Shown here piece after piece: positions 23,501-38,900 of a stretch of 54,542 bases of DNA (within the stretch, counting starts at the first letter, position 1; each line of letters begins with the position of its first letter). The stretch lies in contig JAHLWZ010000140.1 of the NCBI GenBank assembly GCA_020536535.1, positions 1 through 54,542 on the forward strand. Direction: 5' to 3'. A model generated the notes under the pieces. It ran no database searches, was not told the origin of the DNA, and saw only the letters and a list, made by a program, of their open reading frames with translations. The translations under genes were made by a program, and so were the position numbers. The DNA comes from Pelomyxa schiedti. Lineage: Eukaryota; Evosea; Pelobiontida; Pelomyxidae.

Positions 23501-26500
23501 TGAATTTGGGTGGAGCATCTTACGGTCCTGCTGGTACAGGGAAAACTGAAACTGTAAGAGATCTGAGTAAAGCAGTACGGACCACTTCTTGTAACGATTG
23601 AAGAAAGTAAAATCAAATCCCAGGTCGGGAAGATGTGCGTTGTCTTCAATTGTTCAGACTCTCTGGACTATAATGCTGTTGGGCAGATGTTGAAGGGACT
23701 TGCCACAAGTGGTGCTTGGTGTTGCTTCGACGAATTCAATCGTATAAAAGTCGAAGTGTTGAGTGTGATATCTTCACAGATACTAGCAATTCAGCAGGCA
23801 ATTGCTACACAATCTCCTGATCCCACTAAAAAATTCCGGTTTGGTGTATCTGATATAACTCTGAATCCTACTTGTGCTGTGTGTCTGTCCTCTTCTTCCT
23901 GTTCACAGCCAATTTTTGAATAGATTTTTGTCACAATGAATCCTGGTTATGCAGGGAGGAGCGAACTCCCTGATAACTTAAAGGCTCTCTTTCGCCCGGT
24001 TTCCATGACTGTGGCGGACCAAAGAAATGTTTGCATTTTGTATCCCACTGTAGCTCACATTTCATTTAGATAGCAGAGATTTTATTATACTGTGAAGGTT
24101 TCCAGGAAGCATCAAATCTTGCACACCGACTTATTAAATGTCTGCAAATATCCTCTCATTTGCTTAGCAAGCAAAAGCATTACGATTTCGCAATGCGAGC
24201 TGTCAAGGCTGTATTATGCCGAGCTGGGGCCCTGAAAAGAATTTCTCCTAACTTACCCGAGCCTCATCTCTTATGTCAAGCCATCTGTGACACCAATGTT
24301 CCCAAATTTCTGGCTTCTGATTTACCTGTTTGTTGTTTGTGATGTGTTAAGGAGCTGACACATTACTAGATTTTTAAAGACTTGGCCCAAGTACTGTTTC
24401 CAGAGGTAGACATTACCCCTCTTCTGGTTCCACAATCCATTCAACTGCACGCTGCAATATCAGAATGCTCTAAAGAGCTTTTTGGGATTGTTCCCACTGA
24501 TTCCTTTGTTGGCAAATGCATACAGTTATATGAAACAATGATTGTAAGGCATGGTGTCATGATTGTTGGTGAGCCAGCTTCAGGAAAAACTTCTTGCTAT
24601 CGTGTCCTTGCTTCTGCATTGAATAAACTTGCACCCACTGGATTTCTTAGTTTCCAGGTTAATTTTCACTACAACAACAAAAAAAAAGCCTCACTGTTCC
24701 AAGGGAGTCACAATCCACATACTCAACCCAAAGGCAATATCCAATGACCAACTTTTTGGCTATATGACGCCTACTCTGGAATGGGTTGATGGGTTGCTCC
24801 CCAGCATCATTCGTTCATCCGGATCTGTGGATTTGTCTTCCAATACAGTTGACTCATGTGGCTCCCCGTCGCAGCTTTCTGTGGTTCCTGCTTCCACATG
24901 GCACTGGATCGTTTTTGATGGACCTGTGGACTCCCTCTGGATTGAAAGTCTCAACAGTGTTTTGGATGATACAAAAGTTCTTTGCCTCTCAAATGGGGAG
25001 CGTATTATTATACAACCAAATCTAAGGTAGATTTATCTGCAAGGTTCTCCTTTTTTCACATCCATAGCTTCCTATTTGAAGTCCAAGACTTATCTGTTGC
25101 TTCCCCGGCTACAGTTTCGAGATGTGGAATGGTATTTATGAATGCCACTGATCTCCAATGGGACTTGCTTTTCGCAGTTTGTGATCACCCTTTTACATAT
25201 TCGCAATAACATCCCCATGTCCAGTCCTGGTTGAAGAAACTTCCTGGTGATTTAGAATTCCTCATCCCCCATCTGAGCTCTCTTTTCTCCAAGTACCTCA
25301 TGGTTACCCTGAAACGAAAATTAGTGGAGTGTAAATCAATATTTCAATTCAGTATGCTGACTTCCTGTTCAATAATATTTATTTTCTTCCGTTTTTCACC
25401 CACACCAGGCGATCTCATTACCGTGACTCATCTCTTGTGGTTATTAGAAAGCCTACTGCTTCCACTTCATAAGAAAATTCCACCTGCACCAAATGATAAT
25501 GAAGACATTCAACCACACTTCTCAAGACCTCCAAGTTCTAATCCTGGTGCTCTACCTACTCCACCAAAGTTGAATAGTGATGAAATGGGAACGCAAACAC
25601 TATCTCTATGGAGTCAACAGGTAACACACATACCCCCAAGCTTTGTAAATGACCTCTCTCAGTGTAGTGAACTTATTGCACTGTCCAACAGTGGCATTAC
25701 AGAGAAGATTGTTGCTCTTGTCGAGCCCTTCTTTCTTTTTTCCGTTGTTCACACTATTGGATGTGGTATACTCGTCGATTGCCAAAGGCAATTTGATGTT
25801 ATCCTTCGTTCAGCCATGGAAGGTTGTGAAATTCACATTCTGGGTGTGCTCACTTTAGCATTCTAGAAAACAACAGCTGTCACCCATTTCCTCGTGACGG
25901 GTTCGTTTTTGATTACTATTACTCTGTGAAGTCATTTCAGTGGGTCAAATGGAGTACAGAGTGTGGCAAGGGATTTAAGGGGAAACCCACTGACCTGAAA
26001 CCTGTTCCAACACCAGAGTCTCAGTGCCGATACTATTTAATGGAAGCCCTTTTATCAGTTGGAAAACATGTTTATGTATCTGGGGGAAAAAGGGTCGTTC
26101 TTCTAACTTTCTTAGCTGTTTGGGGACAGCGGCATAGGTAAAACAATGGAGACTACTTTCTTCTTGAGGCATTGCTTGGATACATCTGTGTTCATACCTA
26201 AGTTTGCTTATTTGTCACAATCGACATCCCCAAGATCAATTCAGTACCAACTTGAATCTGCTCTTGATAAAAAGAAGTCTTCAATTACCCTTGGTACTTC
26301 CACAGGTTTTATCATATCTCACAACTGTTCTAGGCCCTCCCGCAGGCAAGCAAACTGTTGTAATGCTTGATGACTGTCACACACCCTATACTGCTGAATC
26401 TGGTGCACAACCCCCACTCGAATTACTCAGACAGTACTTTGACCACAATTTCTGGTACAGTGCGAGCAATACACTTCAACCTGTGTCTGGCCTACTATTT

Positions 26501-29500
26501 GTGGCAGTAGGCACACTTCATGACTCTTCAACTGAGAACACATCCTCTAACATGCAGTTTTCAATGAGATTTGTGCACCACTTCTTCCCAATATTCTTCA
26601 CCAAATTATCAGATGAAAATCTTCACAGTATCATATCCCAGACCCTCTGTAGTCACCATCAGCACCTACCACGTCCCATTCAAGATCTACAGTCTAAAAT
26701 TGCCACTTCATGTGTGCATCTCCTCCACAGATCCCAACGACAACTTTACCCAACAGCAAGCAAGCTTCATTACATCTTCACTCCAAATGATGTTTTTAAG
26801 GTGATTTGTGGGCTACTTAATGTTCCAGCTTCTGCCATTCCAAATTCAAATTCCATGATCAGATTGTGGTTTCATGAGTGTCTCCGAGTATTTTGCGATA
26901 AGCTTAACACCGAATCTGATTCCTCCCTACTGATCAAACTGCTGAGTTCTGTTCTTGAAGAAACGTTCCACATAGAGTTGCAAATGATAGTGAGCAATAA
27001 GAGTCGCATTTGGGAATCACCCCTATTCTCAGATGTCATTTCTGGCTCCTATTCTGAGGTTACAGATTTTGAGAGAGTGACTGAGGTTGTGAAGTCCCAT
27101 CTCACGGACTTCAACAACTCTGCTGAGATACCTCTTGAACTTCATCTTTTCCCTGAATCAGTGCAACATATATTACGTCTTCTCCGTGTGCTAAAGCATC
27201 AAGGAGGGCACATGTTATTGCTGGGAATGGGTGGAAGCGGAAGGCAATCAAACACCAGGCTGGCTGCACACATTGCTCAAATGCAAGTAGAACAACTCAG
27301 TACAGTGCGCCGATATTCCAAAACCCAGTGGAATGAAGATTTGAAACGAGTTATACGAAAGGCGGGCTTGCAATGTGTGCCGACAGTGTTTCTTCTTAAT
27401 GATACACAACTCACTAGTATGGCTTTTTTTGAGGACTTAACCAACCTTATCCATAATGGCAATATCCCCGATTTACTCTCCGTCGAGGATGTGGATGCAA
27501 TCACCCAATCAATGCGTGCTTCCAAAAACCCCACTCTCAATACAGAGCTTGCGTCCACTGAGAACCTTATGTCACAATTTACTGCACAACTGAAGACAAA
27601 CCTCCATGTTGTGTTGTGCATGAGCCCCTTTCAGAAGATATTCGCCACGAGTGTCTCACTTTTTACTCCTCTTTTCACAAATAGTATTCTGGATTGGTAT
27701 TACCCCTGGCCCGTGTCTGCCCTGAATATTATTTCCCTGGAGTCTCTTCGTGAATTCCCACTGGGGGGAGTGAAAAGTTGCAAAGTAGCTGATGCATGTG
27801 TTGCTATGCATAAAACTGTTGAAGATATTAGCAAAAAGTTCTTATCTGAAGGTGGATGTATACATTATGTAGTCTCATCACAGCACCTGGATTTCTTGCG
27901 CTTATTTAAAGACTGGTTCACCAAAAAACAATCAGAAAATCATTCCGCTTCCGCAAAACTTATCTCAGGCTTGGAGAAAGTCAAGTCACTGTCTGCAACT
28001 GTTCGAGAAATACAGGACACCATTGAGAAATTACTGCCTCAGCTATCGCAGATGTCAGCGGAAACTGATGACCTTTTATCAAGTTTAAGTAAAAAGTCTG
28101 CAGAGGCTGATGCAACCAAGGAACGGATACATCAGGAAGAAATGGAGATTGAAAAAGAAACTATTCAACAACAAGAGCTGCAGGTACAACAAGAGGAGCA
28201 ACTAAAACAAGCTCTGCCACTGTTGCAGGCTGCTGATAATGCTATACAACATCTATCCCGTAAGGAGATAAATGAAATAAAATCTCTTGCCAACCCACCT
28301 GCTGGGATGACTGTTGTAATTGAAGCACTGTGTATCATTTTCAACAGAAAGCCAAGGGTAGAAACAATGGGGAGTGCATGCGATTATTGGCCAGAGGCCA
28401 GAGCACTAATGGATGCCAACTTCATTTTCAAGCTCAGGCATTTTGCTAAAGAAGCAATTCCTGATGAAGCAATTGCAGCATTGAGGCCTTACCTTAGTAA
28501 ACCCCAGTTTCAACCTAGTGCAGTGGAGAGAGTGAACGCTTCACTTAAATCTCTTTGTTTGTGGATTAGAGCGATGGAGCGGTTCTACTGGATCCACAAG
28601 AGTGTAATTCCAATAAAACTGAAAGTTGAGCAAACTCACAACCGGATAGACGAGTTGCATAAGAAGGCTAATTTAAGCAAAGAAAAACTCGCCACTACTG
28701 AGCATACAATCTCACATCTTAGTACACAATATAAATGTGCAGTGGACAAAAAAATGAAAATGCAAGCCGATATAGAGTTCAATCAACTCAAGTTACAGAG
28801 AGCAAAGAATCTTCAAATGGGCTTGGCAAGTGAGCAGATTATTTGGCAGCAGCACATATCTGAGTTGAAACAACAGATGGACACAATGCTAGGAGATATC
28901 TTGCTATTTTGTGGTTGCATGACCTATTTAGGCGCGTTTACACCACAATACAGAGAGGAAACATTACACGAGTGGCAGACTTATTTAGGGTTGTGTGACA
29001 TCAAGTATTCTTCAGATTTCTCTCTCGTATCTATATTGGGCGATCCTATTAAAATTCGTGACTGGACTCTCAACGGCCTTCCATCTGATGCACACTCTAT
29101 CGACAATGGAGTGCTAATTACACTCTCCAGAACATGTTCCCTTATCCTGGATCCTGAAGGACAAGTTGTAAAATGGCTTGTAAACATTGAACTGAAGATA
29201 CCACACAACACCAACTTGATCACGGCATCTCCTACACCGCCTCTATCCCCTTTAGATGAAATAGGTGCCGCCAGTTCTTCTCATTCCTCACTACAAGTCA
29301 TAGATATAAACTCTCCTTCACTTCTTCTGATTTTGGAAACATGTGTCCAGTTTGGGCGGTCTCTATTGATTGAGGGAATTAGTGATGATATCGACCCAGT
29401 GCTTTTACCCCTGCTTACTTTTCTCCAGCGGTTTTCTTCCACAAGCTTGAGTGAAGGTGTAACAAGGATAGGGGACAAGGCAGTGACTGTAAACCCAGAC

Positions 29501-32500
29501 TTCAGACTCTATCTTTCAACAAAGAATTCTCGCATACATCTATCCCCAGAAACGTTCGCCAAAGTCAATCTGGTTAACTTTATAACCTCAGAGGAAAGTG
29601 TTGCTGAACAATTTCTTGCAAAAGGTGTAACATTGAACGTTTTAATGCTCCCTTACACTTAAGTATAGTTGTGAGTCATGAAGAAAAAAAGCTTGAAGAA
29701 GAAAGGCTGTACCTTATGAAAACCATCGTACAGCACAAGAAACAGCTTCAGGATCTGGATCAAGAAGTTCTGACTAAGCTGTACGCCGCTCAAGGAGACA
29801 TTCTTTCTGATGAAAAGTTAGTTGATGTTTTATTCAGCACTAAGAAGACAAGTGAGGAGGTACAACAATCTCTCACCCAACGCAATTCAGTGCTAACTTC
29901 CACAAGATTCACAAACAGCTGGAGGCAGCAGAGAAAATTGGTGTACAAATAAGTAGTGCTCTTGCCGGCTATCAACCTGTGGCAAAGCATGCCGGGTATC
30001 TCTACTGCACCGCTGCGAAACTGAGTAGGATCAATTGCATGTATCAGTTTTCACTGGATTGGTTTTCAGATCTTTTTGATGCTGTTTTGGCCATTCCACA
30101 CACATCGGCCACACTGACCCAAAGAATAGCATTTCTTAATTCATCAATGACTCAAGAGGTGTATTTGCATGTCTGCCGAGGGATATTTGAGCCACACAAA
30201 TTAATCTTTTCTTTTTTACTTGCTGCAAATGGATTGCAGCTCTTGGGTAGCCTTAAATTTGCTGAGTGGAAATTATTCTTGAATTTTGGAGGAAATCACC
30301 AAAATGACAGTGTTGCAGTACAAAGGCCTACCCCTTTAGCGGATACCATTTCGACTTTGCAATGGGAGTCTGTTTGCAAACTTATTTCTATACCTTCAAT
30401 AAGTGCCAACTTGGTCACATCCATGCAAGAGTTTCCCAAATTTTGGAAGGAATTTATTGGTTCTTCGACACCAGAACTTATGTCCCTTCCTTCTGGATGG
30501 TGCTTGCAATGCACACCTCTATCCAGTTTACTCCTTATAAAAGCTCTACGTCCAGAAAGAATGAAGGAAGCCATTCAACAATTTGTGATCCAGCACCTAG
30601 GAAAGCAATATGTTGAGCCACCTCAGTTGGATATTGGTTTCTCTTTACGTTTCTCCCGACCTCAGAAGCCACTCATTTTTATCTTAAGTTCTGCATTTGA
30701 CCCTACTTCTCTGGTATTGCATCCCTTTATCCTATCACTCATTCAGCTAGATATACGAATTTGCTGAGCAGCAAGAAACACCTCAGCGTGTAGTAACCAT
30801 TTCCTTAGGAGGCGACACAGGGGTAACAGCAGCCAAAGCAGTTAGCCAAGCAATTGATCGGGGGGATTGGGTGTTGCTACAAAATTGCCATCTGGTCCCT
30901 TCATGGTTCCCTGAACTAGAAAATATTGTGCACTCGATTCCTTCTGATAGAGTTCACCATAGGTTGATCAACCCAATACCACATATACCCTTTTATTTAT
31001 TGTTTCCACCAGATTTCGATTGTGGCTTACAACTAAGCCACACCCAGAATTTCCCGTCTCTGTCCTTCAGAGTGCCGTTAAAATCACCAATCAACCTCCC
31101 AGCGGTATACGGGCTAATTTACTTAGGGCATTTTCTGCTTTTGATGCAACCCTATTAGTTGAAAATATGAGGAACACTCTCTGGCACAAGTTACTCTTCA
31201 GCGTTTGCTTTTTCCATTCAATTTTGATTGAGAGATTCAAGTTTGGGCCACTGGGATGGTACCCAATTACACAAGGAACTTTCATTTACTAGCAAAAGGA
31301 ATAAAACCTATGAATTCAGTGACACTGATTTACACATTTCTCAGCGATTACTGACGTTTCTTGAGACTGATGACACAGAGCAGCCCACTCCTAGCGGGGA
31401 GCTTCTTCACATCATCAAGTTAACAAGGACCCATACCGCCCCTTGCACTTCTGACTTAGAAAAAAGGTATTTGGCACTCGAATGTGTATATGGAGGGTAC
31501 ATATCAGAACCCTTTGATAGAAGACTTCTGGCAACCATAGGAAATGAAATTTTTTCTGTTCAAGTTATGCAATCCAACTACAAGTTCAGTACTTCAGGGA
31601 AATATTATTGCCCTGAACCAGGAACAATTGAGGACTATCTGGTTCATTCTCAAAAATTGTGAAAGTGCTTCTAACATCAAATAGGAGTACATTCGCGGTT
31701 TACCTCTCAACGATGACGCCGAAGTATTTGATATGCACGATAATGCCAACATGACGTGTACTTTAAACGAGGCCAAAGAGATGTTCGAAACATTGCTTCA
31801 ATGCACTTCCTTCAGTACGCTGTCAACAGAGGAAGAGAAATTTGCTCTTGACATAGTAGATGGTAGGTTTTTGTTGGCTCAAACAAAAACTTAACGTTTT
31901 ATTGGCAGACTTCTTGAAACGGTTACCTCAAACACTGGATATTGTTGCGGTTGAATCTGCCATTTGTGATCTCAAATCCATTTTGCGCAAGGAAGTAGAA
32001 AATTACAATGAGCTCCTCAAGGTGGTACACATATCACTTAGCCACCTTAGACGTGCCCTTTGCGGTGCAATTCAGTATACTTCAGGGCTCCAGGTAATAC
32101 GCCAGGAATTGATCCACGGGATGGTTCCTAAGTTCTGGGCACACAGTTCTTATTTAAGGTTGCAAGTTTTTTTACTCGTATCTTGTTCTGATTGCACCAA
32201 GTTCAAAACCGCTGGGGGTTTGGTTCAATGACCTCATTTTGAGGGTTGGCTTCTTTCATAATTGGATACGCAATGGGACTCCAACTTCTTTTTGGCTTGG
32301 TGCCTTCTTTCACCCGAACTCCTTTGTAACAGGTACGCAGAAAGTCCAACACCAACCGCCAATATTACCCAATGCCAGGAGTAATGCAAGAATACGCAAA
32401 GAGCCTGAAGATCCCCCTTGACCGCATCGAAATGTCCACAGAAGTTCTTACCGGCGATTCCGCATCTCCACCCACAAGCGGTCCAATAATCCACGGTTTG

Positions 32501-32891
32501 TTCTTGGAAGGGGCATCCTGGGATGGCACACACCTTGCCAGATGTCCGCCAAAACAGCTGTATTTCAATTTCCCTCCCATTCAGTTTGTGCCCACAGCGG
32601 AACCACTTGACCACACTCACCGCGAAGTCTGTAGAAATGTATATAGATGCCCGCTGTACATAACTCAAGATAGAACAGGTTCACTGGATTTCCCTCTCCT
32701 TTTCAACCCTCAAACCACCTCCAAAGCAAAAACAACTTTCTCACACTTACAATTTCGTTGACATAGGCCCAATGACTTCCAGTGGACAGTCATCAAATTA
32801 TGTTATGACTGTCACACTGCCCACAAAACTTCCGGAAAACCACTGGATCAAAGCCGGCACAGCACTTTTTTGCCAAATCACGAACGAGTGA
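17511..32891 (+). CDS. axonemal dynein heavy chain, single-headed inner-arm type
   Basis: An ATP-driven microtubule motor of ciliary inner arms, interrupted by dozens of introns mostly 40-60 nt long. The ATG at 17511 opens a low-complexity N-terminus. The tail includes [16 protein letters not shown] and [20 protein letters not shown]. The AAA ring is intact: AAA1 P-loop GPAGTGKTE (about 23530) and Walker [13 protein letters not shown]2 GEPASGKT (about 24570) with [21 protein letters not shown]3 [10 protein letters not shown] (about 26117) with [11 protein letters not shown]4 [14 protein letters not shown] (about 27230). The coiled-coil stalk (about 27950-28860) surrounds a microtubule-binding domain ([18 protein letters not shown]). 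The C-terminus shows [27 protein letters not shown] and [16 protein letters not shown] before the TGA at 32889-32891. [18 protein letters not shown] favours the DNAH1/3/6/7/12 group over outer-arm or cytoplasmic dyneins; the exact subtype is unresolved. Intron 23575-23623 was checked base by base. Confidence 0.93.
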
Positions 32892-32970
32892 ACAAGAACA
32901 AGTATTTTCAGAGCAAAAAAAAAGTTCTTTTTATCAAATGGTACAACTGTACAAAAGGCTTTAGGGAGTT
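32892..32970. other. 79-bp convergent spacer between dynein and CNOT1 stops
   Basis: Two convergent stop codons (dynein TGA at 32889-32891, CNOT1 TAA at 32971-32973) are separated by 79 bp. The spacer is A/T-rich with an A-run near 32917. Any 3' UTRs of ordinary length must overlap. Confidence 0.85.
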
Positions 32971-35900
32971 TTAGTTTCCATCAATGCTGTCCTCATCACT
33001 GCTGGACTTCCATGAGCCGTTTGGTGGGGGTACTGATTTCTGTAGTGGTGGCTGTGTCAGCTTTTGTGTAGATGGAGAGGGCACAAGGGGTGGTTGCTGG
33101 GGTGGAGGTGGTTGTTGTTGTGTTGGTGGTGTTTGCATTTGCGGCTGCGTGTTCATGCAGCTGCGTGCTACAGATTCGAAGAGTTTCTCTATCTCTGGAG
33201 CACACCGGGTGAAACTGTGGGACCAGAAGCTATAACGAGGATTCTTGATCAGCTCAATGAATGTAATTAAAAGCCCCCAAGGGTGGGGGCGGCTGACTAC
33301 AAGTCTCTCAAGAAGAACCCTATGCACTGTGAGGATGAATTGTAACTGATGGAGGTGACCTACCTGGTTATCTGTTCTTGAATGATTTCGTGGGGTGCCT
33401 CTGCAAACAAGTACAGTAATACACAGCTGAAATAATGGGTGTGGGTGTTGGGATACCGCAGCTGATTAGCAATCGCGTTTAAGAACAAGAATCTTCCTAT
33501 TGCACATATCTTAGTTGGTCCTTGATAGGTGATTAATTGTGAACCTTCGTTGTCCAGGTACATGATTAAAAATTGGAAAATCCCCATTGGTGCTGTCTGT
33601 GAGATATTGGATGACTGCCCGTTTTTGTTATGCAGATTGGAAATGGCCTGACGGAAGATTTAATGACAGTAACAACAGAAGTGAAGAGACCTGCATTCCA
33701 ACATAAAGAACCAAGGAGTTGATTAGTGGCACGATGTATTTAGTGTTTTGTCTTAAAGCTTCCTCCCCAGGCAAAAGCAATCTAACAGATGTTATCACAA
33801 CTCAAGTAAAGGGAATAGAATCACTTTGCAGGCAGCTCAAACAGAAAGTTGACTGGTTGCCCAGTTTTGAGGTAGTTGTCCAAATCGACCTTTATACTGG
33901 ATAAACTTTGAACATAGTTCGACCTCACTTGAGGTGAAGACTGGATTTCGGGCAACAAATCGACCTGGAAGCAACAAGATCAGAACCCTCAAAAAAAAAA
34001 AAAAAGACAACGCCGGAGCACCTTAAGATTGGGGGTGAAAGGATCAGGCAGCCGCATGTTAGTAGGGTATGCACTCAATATGAGGTTTCTCATTTGAATG
34101 CAGGTGGATGGAATCACATCACAGAAGCTGAAGTGGAAGTCGCACAAGAACTCTGGGAAGTCATGAAGGAGCACCAGCAGTACACGCAAGGTTCCTTTGT
34201 ACAACATCCTTATGGCTTCGTTCATCTCCGCACTGCGCAAATGCGGTTCCATAAACTTGAGCAATTCGACAAGAAGCCTTTGCATCATCACCCAGCCCTG
34301 CAAAGATTGAGAACCAGGTTATTTTCTTAAAACAAAGAAACCTTTTGTCCTCTTGTAAAAAGTAACTTCGGCATAAACATCCGATGGCTTATCAACTCCA
34401 ACCAGGCAAACGTGAACCCGGGTACTTGGGATGGGTGCAATGCCAAGAAGAGTTGCCCAAACGAAATAAGCACCTGCTGTGCGAAAAGGTCACTACTGTT
34501 TTCGACTTGATGGAACTCCATGAGCCACAGTTCGAAGAGTCGGAAGTAGGGTCTTTGGTTGAACTGTTTTAGAGTGAGCGAGGTAAAAATAAGCGTAACA
34601 AGAATACTTCTTGTTTCCGCTCCTCATGGTCTTTCTGCAAAACTTTGGCAACAATTCCCATGACACGATTCAGCATGGCCCCTTTGGCTGCAGCATGTTG
34701 TTCTGGGATGCACTTTGTAACAAGTACCACAATCAGCTTCCCAAAGGCATCAACTTGTTGGTACTGGTGTAGAATTAGATCTTCGCAAAGTAGATTACAA
34801 TGATACGGGAGAATCTGACGTGGGTTCCCTAGAGCAGTAATTCTGTACACATAGTTCCACACAGACTCTGAAAAAGCGTTCCTGTATTTCCTCTGTTTTG
34901 AACATGGCTTGGACTTGCGGTTGACCAAGGAAAGCTGCACAGGCCTTTGTGGTTGCTGAAGTGCTTGCTACAGAACTCCCCAAACTACTTGCGGTACCAG
35001 AAGGATTGTGCTGCGTTAGAGTGGCGCACCATTCTTTAAGAAGTGAGTTGACTTGTTCCTTGAACCCTGGAGGGTCGATTACATCACCTTGGTCAATCTT
35101 GAATTGATTAGTCGTTATCAGAAGGTGGAGGGAGGCACTACTATTCCGCTACTTGAGGACCGTATTTTGATTCTGTCATCTTTTGGGGGTGGCTGTTTTC
35201 CTGCCTCCTCCAGTAACTTGTACAATTGGTTGAAAAACCTTTCCACATGATTAGTATGAGAGGCAGAAATTGTGAACCAATACCTATCATGCTGATTAGA
35301 CTTACACAGTCTATCCAGAAGACCACAGGTGTTTGGGATGTCAGCAACACATATGCTATGACTCTCAATTACACAAGACTGCACTACACTAGCAGCAAGC
35401 TCAACACAACTTCGCTTGTCTCCGTTGTCAATGATGTGGAGTAAATAGGAGTCAAGATCGGACAGAAGCACGAGGTGCGAGTTAATGAGACCTACAAGAA
35501 TGTCTTTGTTCAGCTTCGTCTAAAAAAAGGTTAGGGGAGGTAATGCTAGAAGGAAATTACAGTGTCATCAATCTTGGTAAGTAAGCTTGTTATTACTTCA
35601 AGCACAACCCGCTTGCATAAATCGGCCAACACCTCAAGCATTGCTAGATACACATCCCGGTGCAAAATGGTATTACTTTGATAGAGATTGGTAAATATCC
35701 TTTGAGTGAAAACTACAGCTGTAGCATCGCCAACACCACCGGAGTTTCCTGAAGAAGATTGCACAACGAGAGTTCCAACGCTAGCGATAAGTTGATGGAG
35801 GGCATGATCTTGGTGAATATAGGCCAGATGTATCTTGGGTTTGGTGAGTCCAAATGAGAGCACGGGGACCCAACCTCTCCTTCTGGCATTCCTGCAATAT

Positions 35901-38900
35901 CAGGGGGGTGCATAGACACCGTCATAATTACTTTATCGATTTCATTCATAAGAATCTGGCAGCAAAGTCAGTAATTCTCGAAATAGAAAGGCCATACATT
36001 AAATCTTTCCATAACTTCGTGAGGTACTTTGGCCGTGTTTGTGCCCTCCAACTCCCCATCCAGCTAAAATGGTAATCAGTTAATTTACCAGCTAAGTCAA
36101 TAAAAAAGGTTTCCTCCTACCTTGGATTGTTGTTCTGTTTGAGGGTTAAATAATTGATTGATGTTAAGTGTAAATGGCATACCAGATTTCTGTTGATTTT
36201 GAAGTGGCACATTGGCGAACTCTTCATATACTTGCAGCTTGTTTTGATGATCATTATGATTGACAACTAGAAGAAAGTCACTACCTGCTGAGGGGAAAGC
36301 CCGCCTGGTTTAGGGCACAATGACTCAGGCAACATTGGTCTTGAAGATATTTGACTGACATCTACAAATGCTTGGCTGGACGAACATCAGAATTCATAAG
36401 CAGCAATAAATAGTTTTGTACCCCATTTCTCGTGCCTTTCTACGTGATGCAAGAGCTTTGGAAAATGCTTGCTCTGTATCTTGAATGGCTTTGTCTATGG
36501 CAGCCTTTTCAATGAAGGAACAAGCCATCTCCAAATTGTCACTGCAAATAGTTTGCACAGCTTGATCCAAGAGTTGTTGCTGATGTTGGAGCTGTTGAGC
36601 CTGGGGGAAAAAAAAAAGCAAAGTGAGAAAAGAAAGGGTAGGTCATACTACACACATCCAATCCCTGCAATGTTGGGAGCAAGAAAGCACGTAGGTGGTT
36701 CATCATGCTTACTCGTAGGGGATCTTTACAGGTCACCAACGCTAGACTTCCTACGTTGCTGTATTCAGTTTTACGGAGAGGTGTTAGAATCCACACCTGC
36801 TAAACTCTGTACCATGAGATGGGCAGCGCGGCGCATCTTTGTTTCATCAGGTTCGAGTGCAAAATCTTTCATGCACAAGTGCTGTGTTGTAAGGCATCCA
36901 ATTGTCACAGAACGTTCAACAACAGGTGTTATAATCTTTATAGATTCAGCGTTGTTGAGTTTGAAGAACCTTGCGAACCTCACGAATGGCTTTGTCAACG
37001 GCAAGTGTCACAAGTGAGACTAACTGTGGAGTTTGCGTCAGTGGAACACTTGGTACAACATGTATGTATGACTGCAAATCAGGAACAATCATCTCTACAT
37101 TGCGTTAACTTGAAAGCTTAAAGGCTATGGATAAAACCTGTGGCTCCCTTGCTCTCAGGATATTTGGATGCAATAGACTGTGCTGACTGCTCCTCTTTTT
37201 GCTGAGCACTGAGATTGACAGGTATTTGTTGAGATTGCACTGGCTGCTGCGCATTTGGAGACAACTGCTGTGCCACTGTTTGTTGAGGAGGTTGCTGCTG
37301 TGGTGGTACTTGCTGCGGCAATACCTCTTGTTGTGCCTGCGCCGAAGACTGTGCGAGTGTTTGCGCTTGGGCCTGTTGGGCCTGTTGTGCCTGAGCCCGG
37401 GCCTGGGCTTGGGCTTCAGCTTGCTGTTGTTGAAGCTGTTTCTGCTGTTGTGCCGCAAGTGCAGCTTGCTGTATAGCAGCCAATCTTTCCCCTAGCTGAG
37501 GGGACGACTTGAAAGCTGATCTACCGTAAGAAAAAAGGGATTTGTTGAAAAAAAAAAACGTACAGCTGAGATTCACATTGAAGGCTTTGAACAAAAATTC
37601 AACTTCGAATACGACATTTTGCTTTATCCCTTGAAGATGGTGAATCTCGGCAGCTACTCGTAATAGTGCAGTAACCCAAGGATTTGGTAATTTGAAGACT
37701 TTGGACTTCACGGCATGCTCTAGAATCTGACGCGTTAACTGCATCATTCCAAGAAGTTTCCCATTGTCAATAGACTGGATAAGTAAATCCTTAAAACATG
37801 GACATGTGAATACAAAACATCAATGGATGGTGGGTTACCTTTAACGGTAAATCTTTCGACAAAATGGGTTTGTTTCTTGCCAGAGTGCTCAACCCAAGCC
37901 AGTTCCCCAGTGCTCGTAAGAACTGTCTTTCAGGTGACACTTCAGCAGCAATTTCATTTGAATTTAGGAGAGAGTGTATGTGCTCATATGTTTGCCTGTA
38001 AGTAGAATGAATTAATCGATCAAGACTAAAGTAGTCCAGCAAGGTACTTGAGAATTCGATGCGTGAGAGAAAGGTTATTCAATCCATCTACAAATGATCT
38101 GTACAGTGACACGTTCGTGCTTTCAGCGCATAGCCGTTTGGAAACCAGGTATTGAGCCATGTAGTCAATGTAATCTGGCTTGAGAAGTTCTCTCATTTCA
38201 GACACCTTATCGGATTTAGCAAACTGGAACATGCCATAAATATTTACCTTGACGTCCAAATTGGTTGGAGCCAAGTTGTTAATCAAAAAGTGTATCCTAT
38301 CGATGACGGCTGTCGGGGGTGTGCACTGTGAAATCTCGGTTAGTAAAGGAAGAGTGTAGGAAGACAGTACAAATTTGTCCGCAACTGTTTGCTGTGATTC
38401 TGAGTGTGACTGGTGAAGTTTTAGACCAAGTTAATTACTGGGCACTTACATATTGGGGTGGGATAGCCTCAACTGCAGTCGCATATTGAGCAATTGGAGT
38501 TACAACATCTGTATGCATAAGGTTTAATACTTTTACAAAGCGGAATGAATGTACTTGGGACTTGAGGAGAACTGGATAGAGGTCGCTCTTCAGATCTGGG
38601 AGGTGGTACCGGGGGAGACATAGCTGAAAGTGGTTTGGTGGAGTTAAGGGCAGGGTCAGGTGGAGGTTGTGCGAAAGAAGAAACTGTTGTTGCACTAGGC
38701 GGAGTATGCTGGGTGGTGAAGGATGTTGGCAACGGTGGTGACATAGAGTTTGGCCGGGAGCTGATGGGTGGTGCTGTTTGACGTGGGGAAACTGTACGAG
38801 GTGGTGGTGTTTGACGCGGAGAGGAAGGTTGCGAGTTATTCTGAGTCTGCTGTGCGAGTAGGGCTTTGTAGTTTTGCATATCACTATCGGAGATTTCCGA

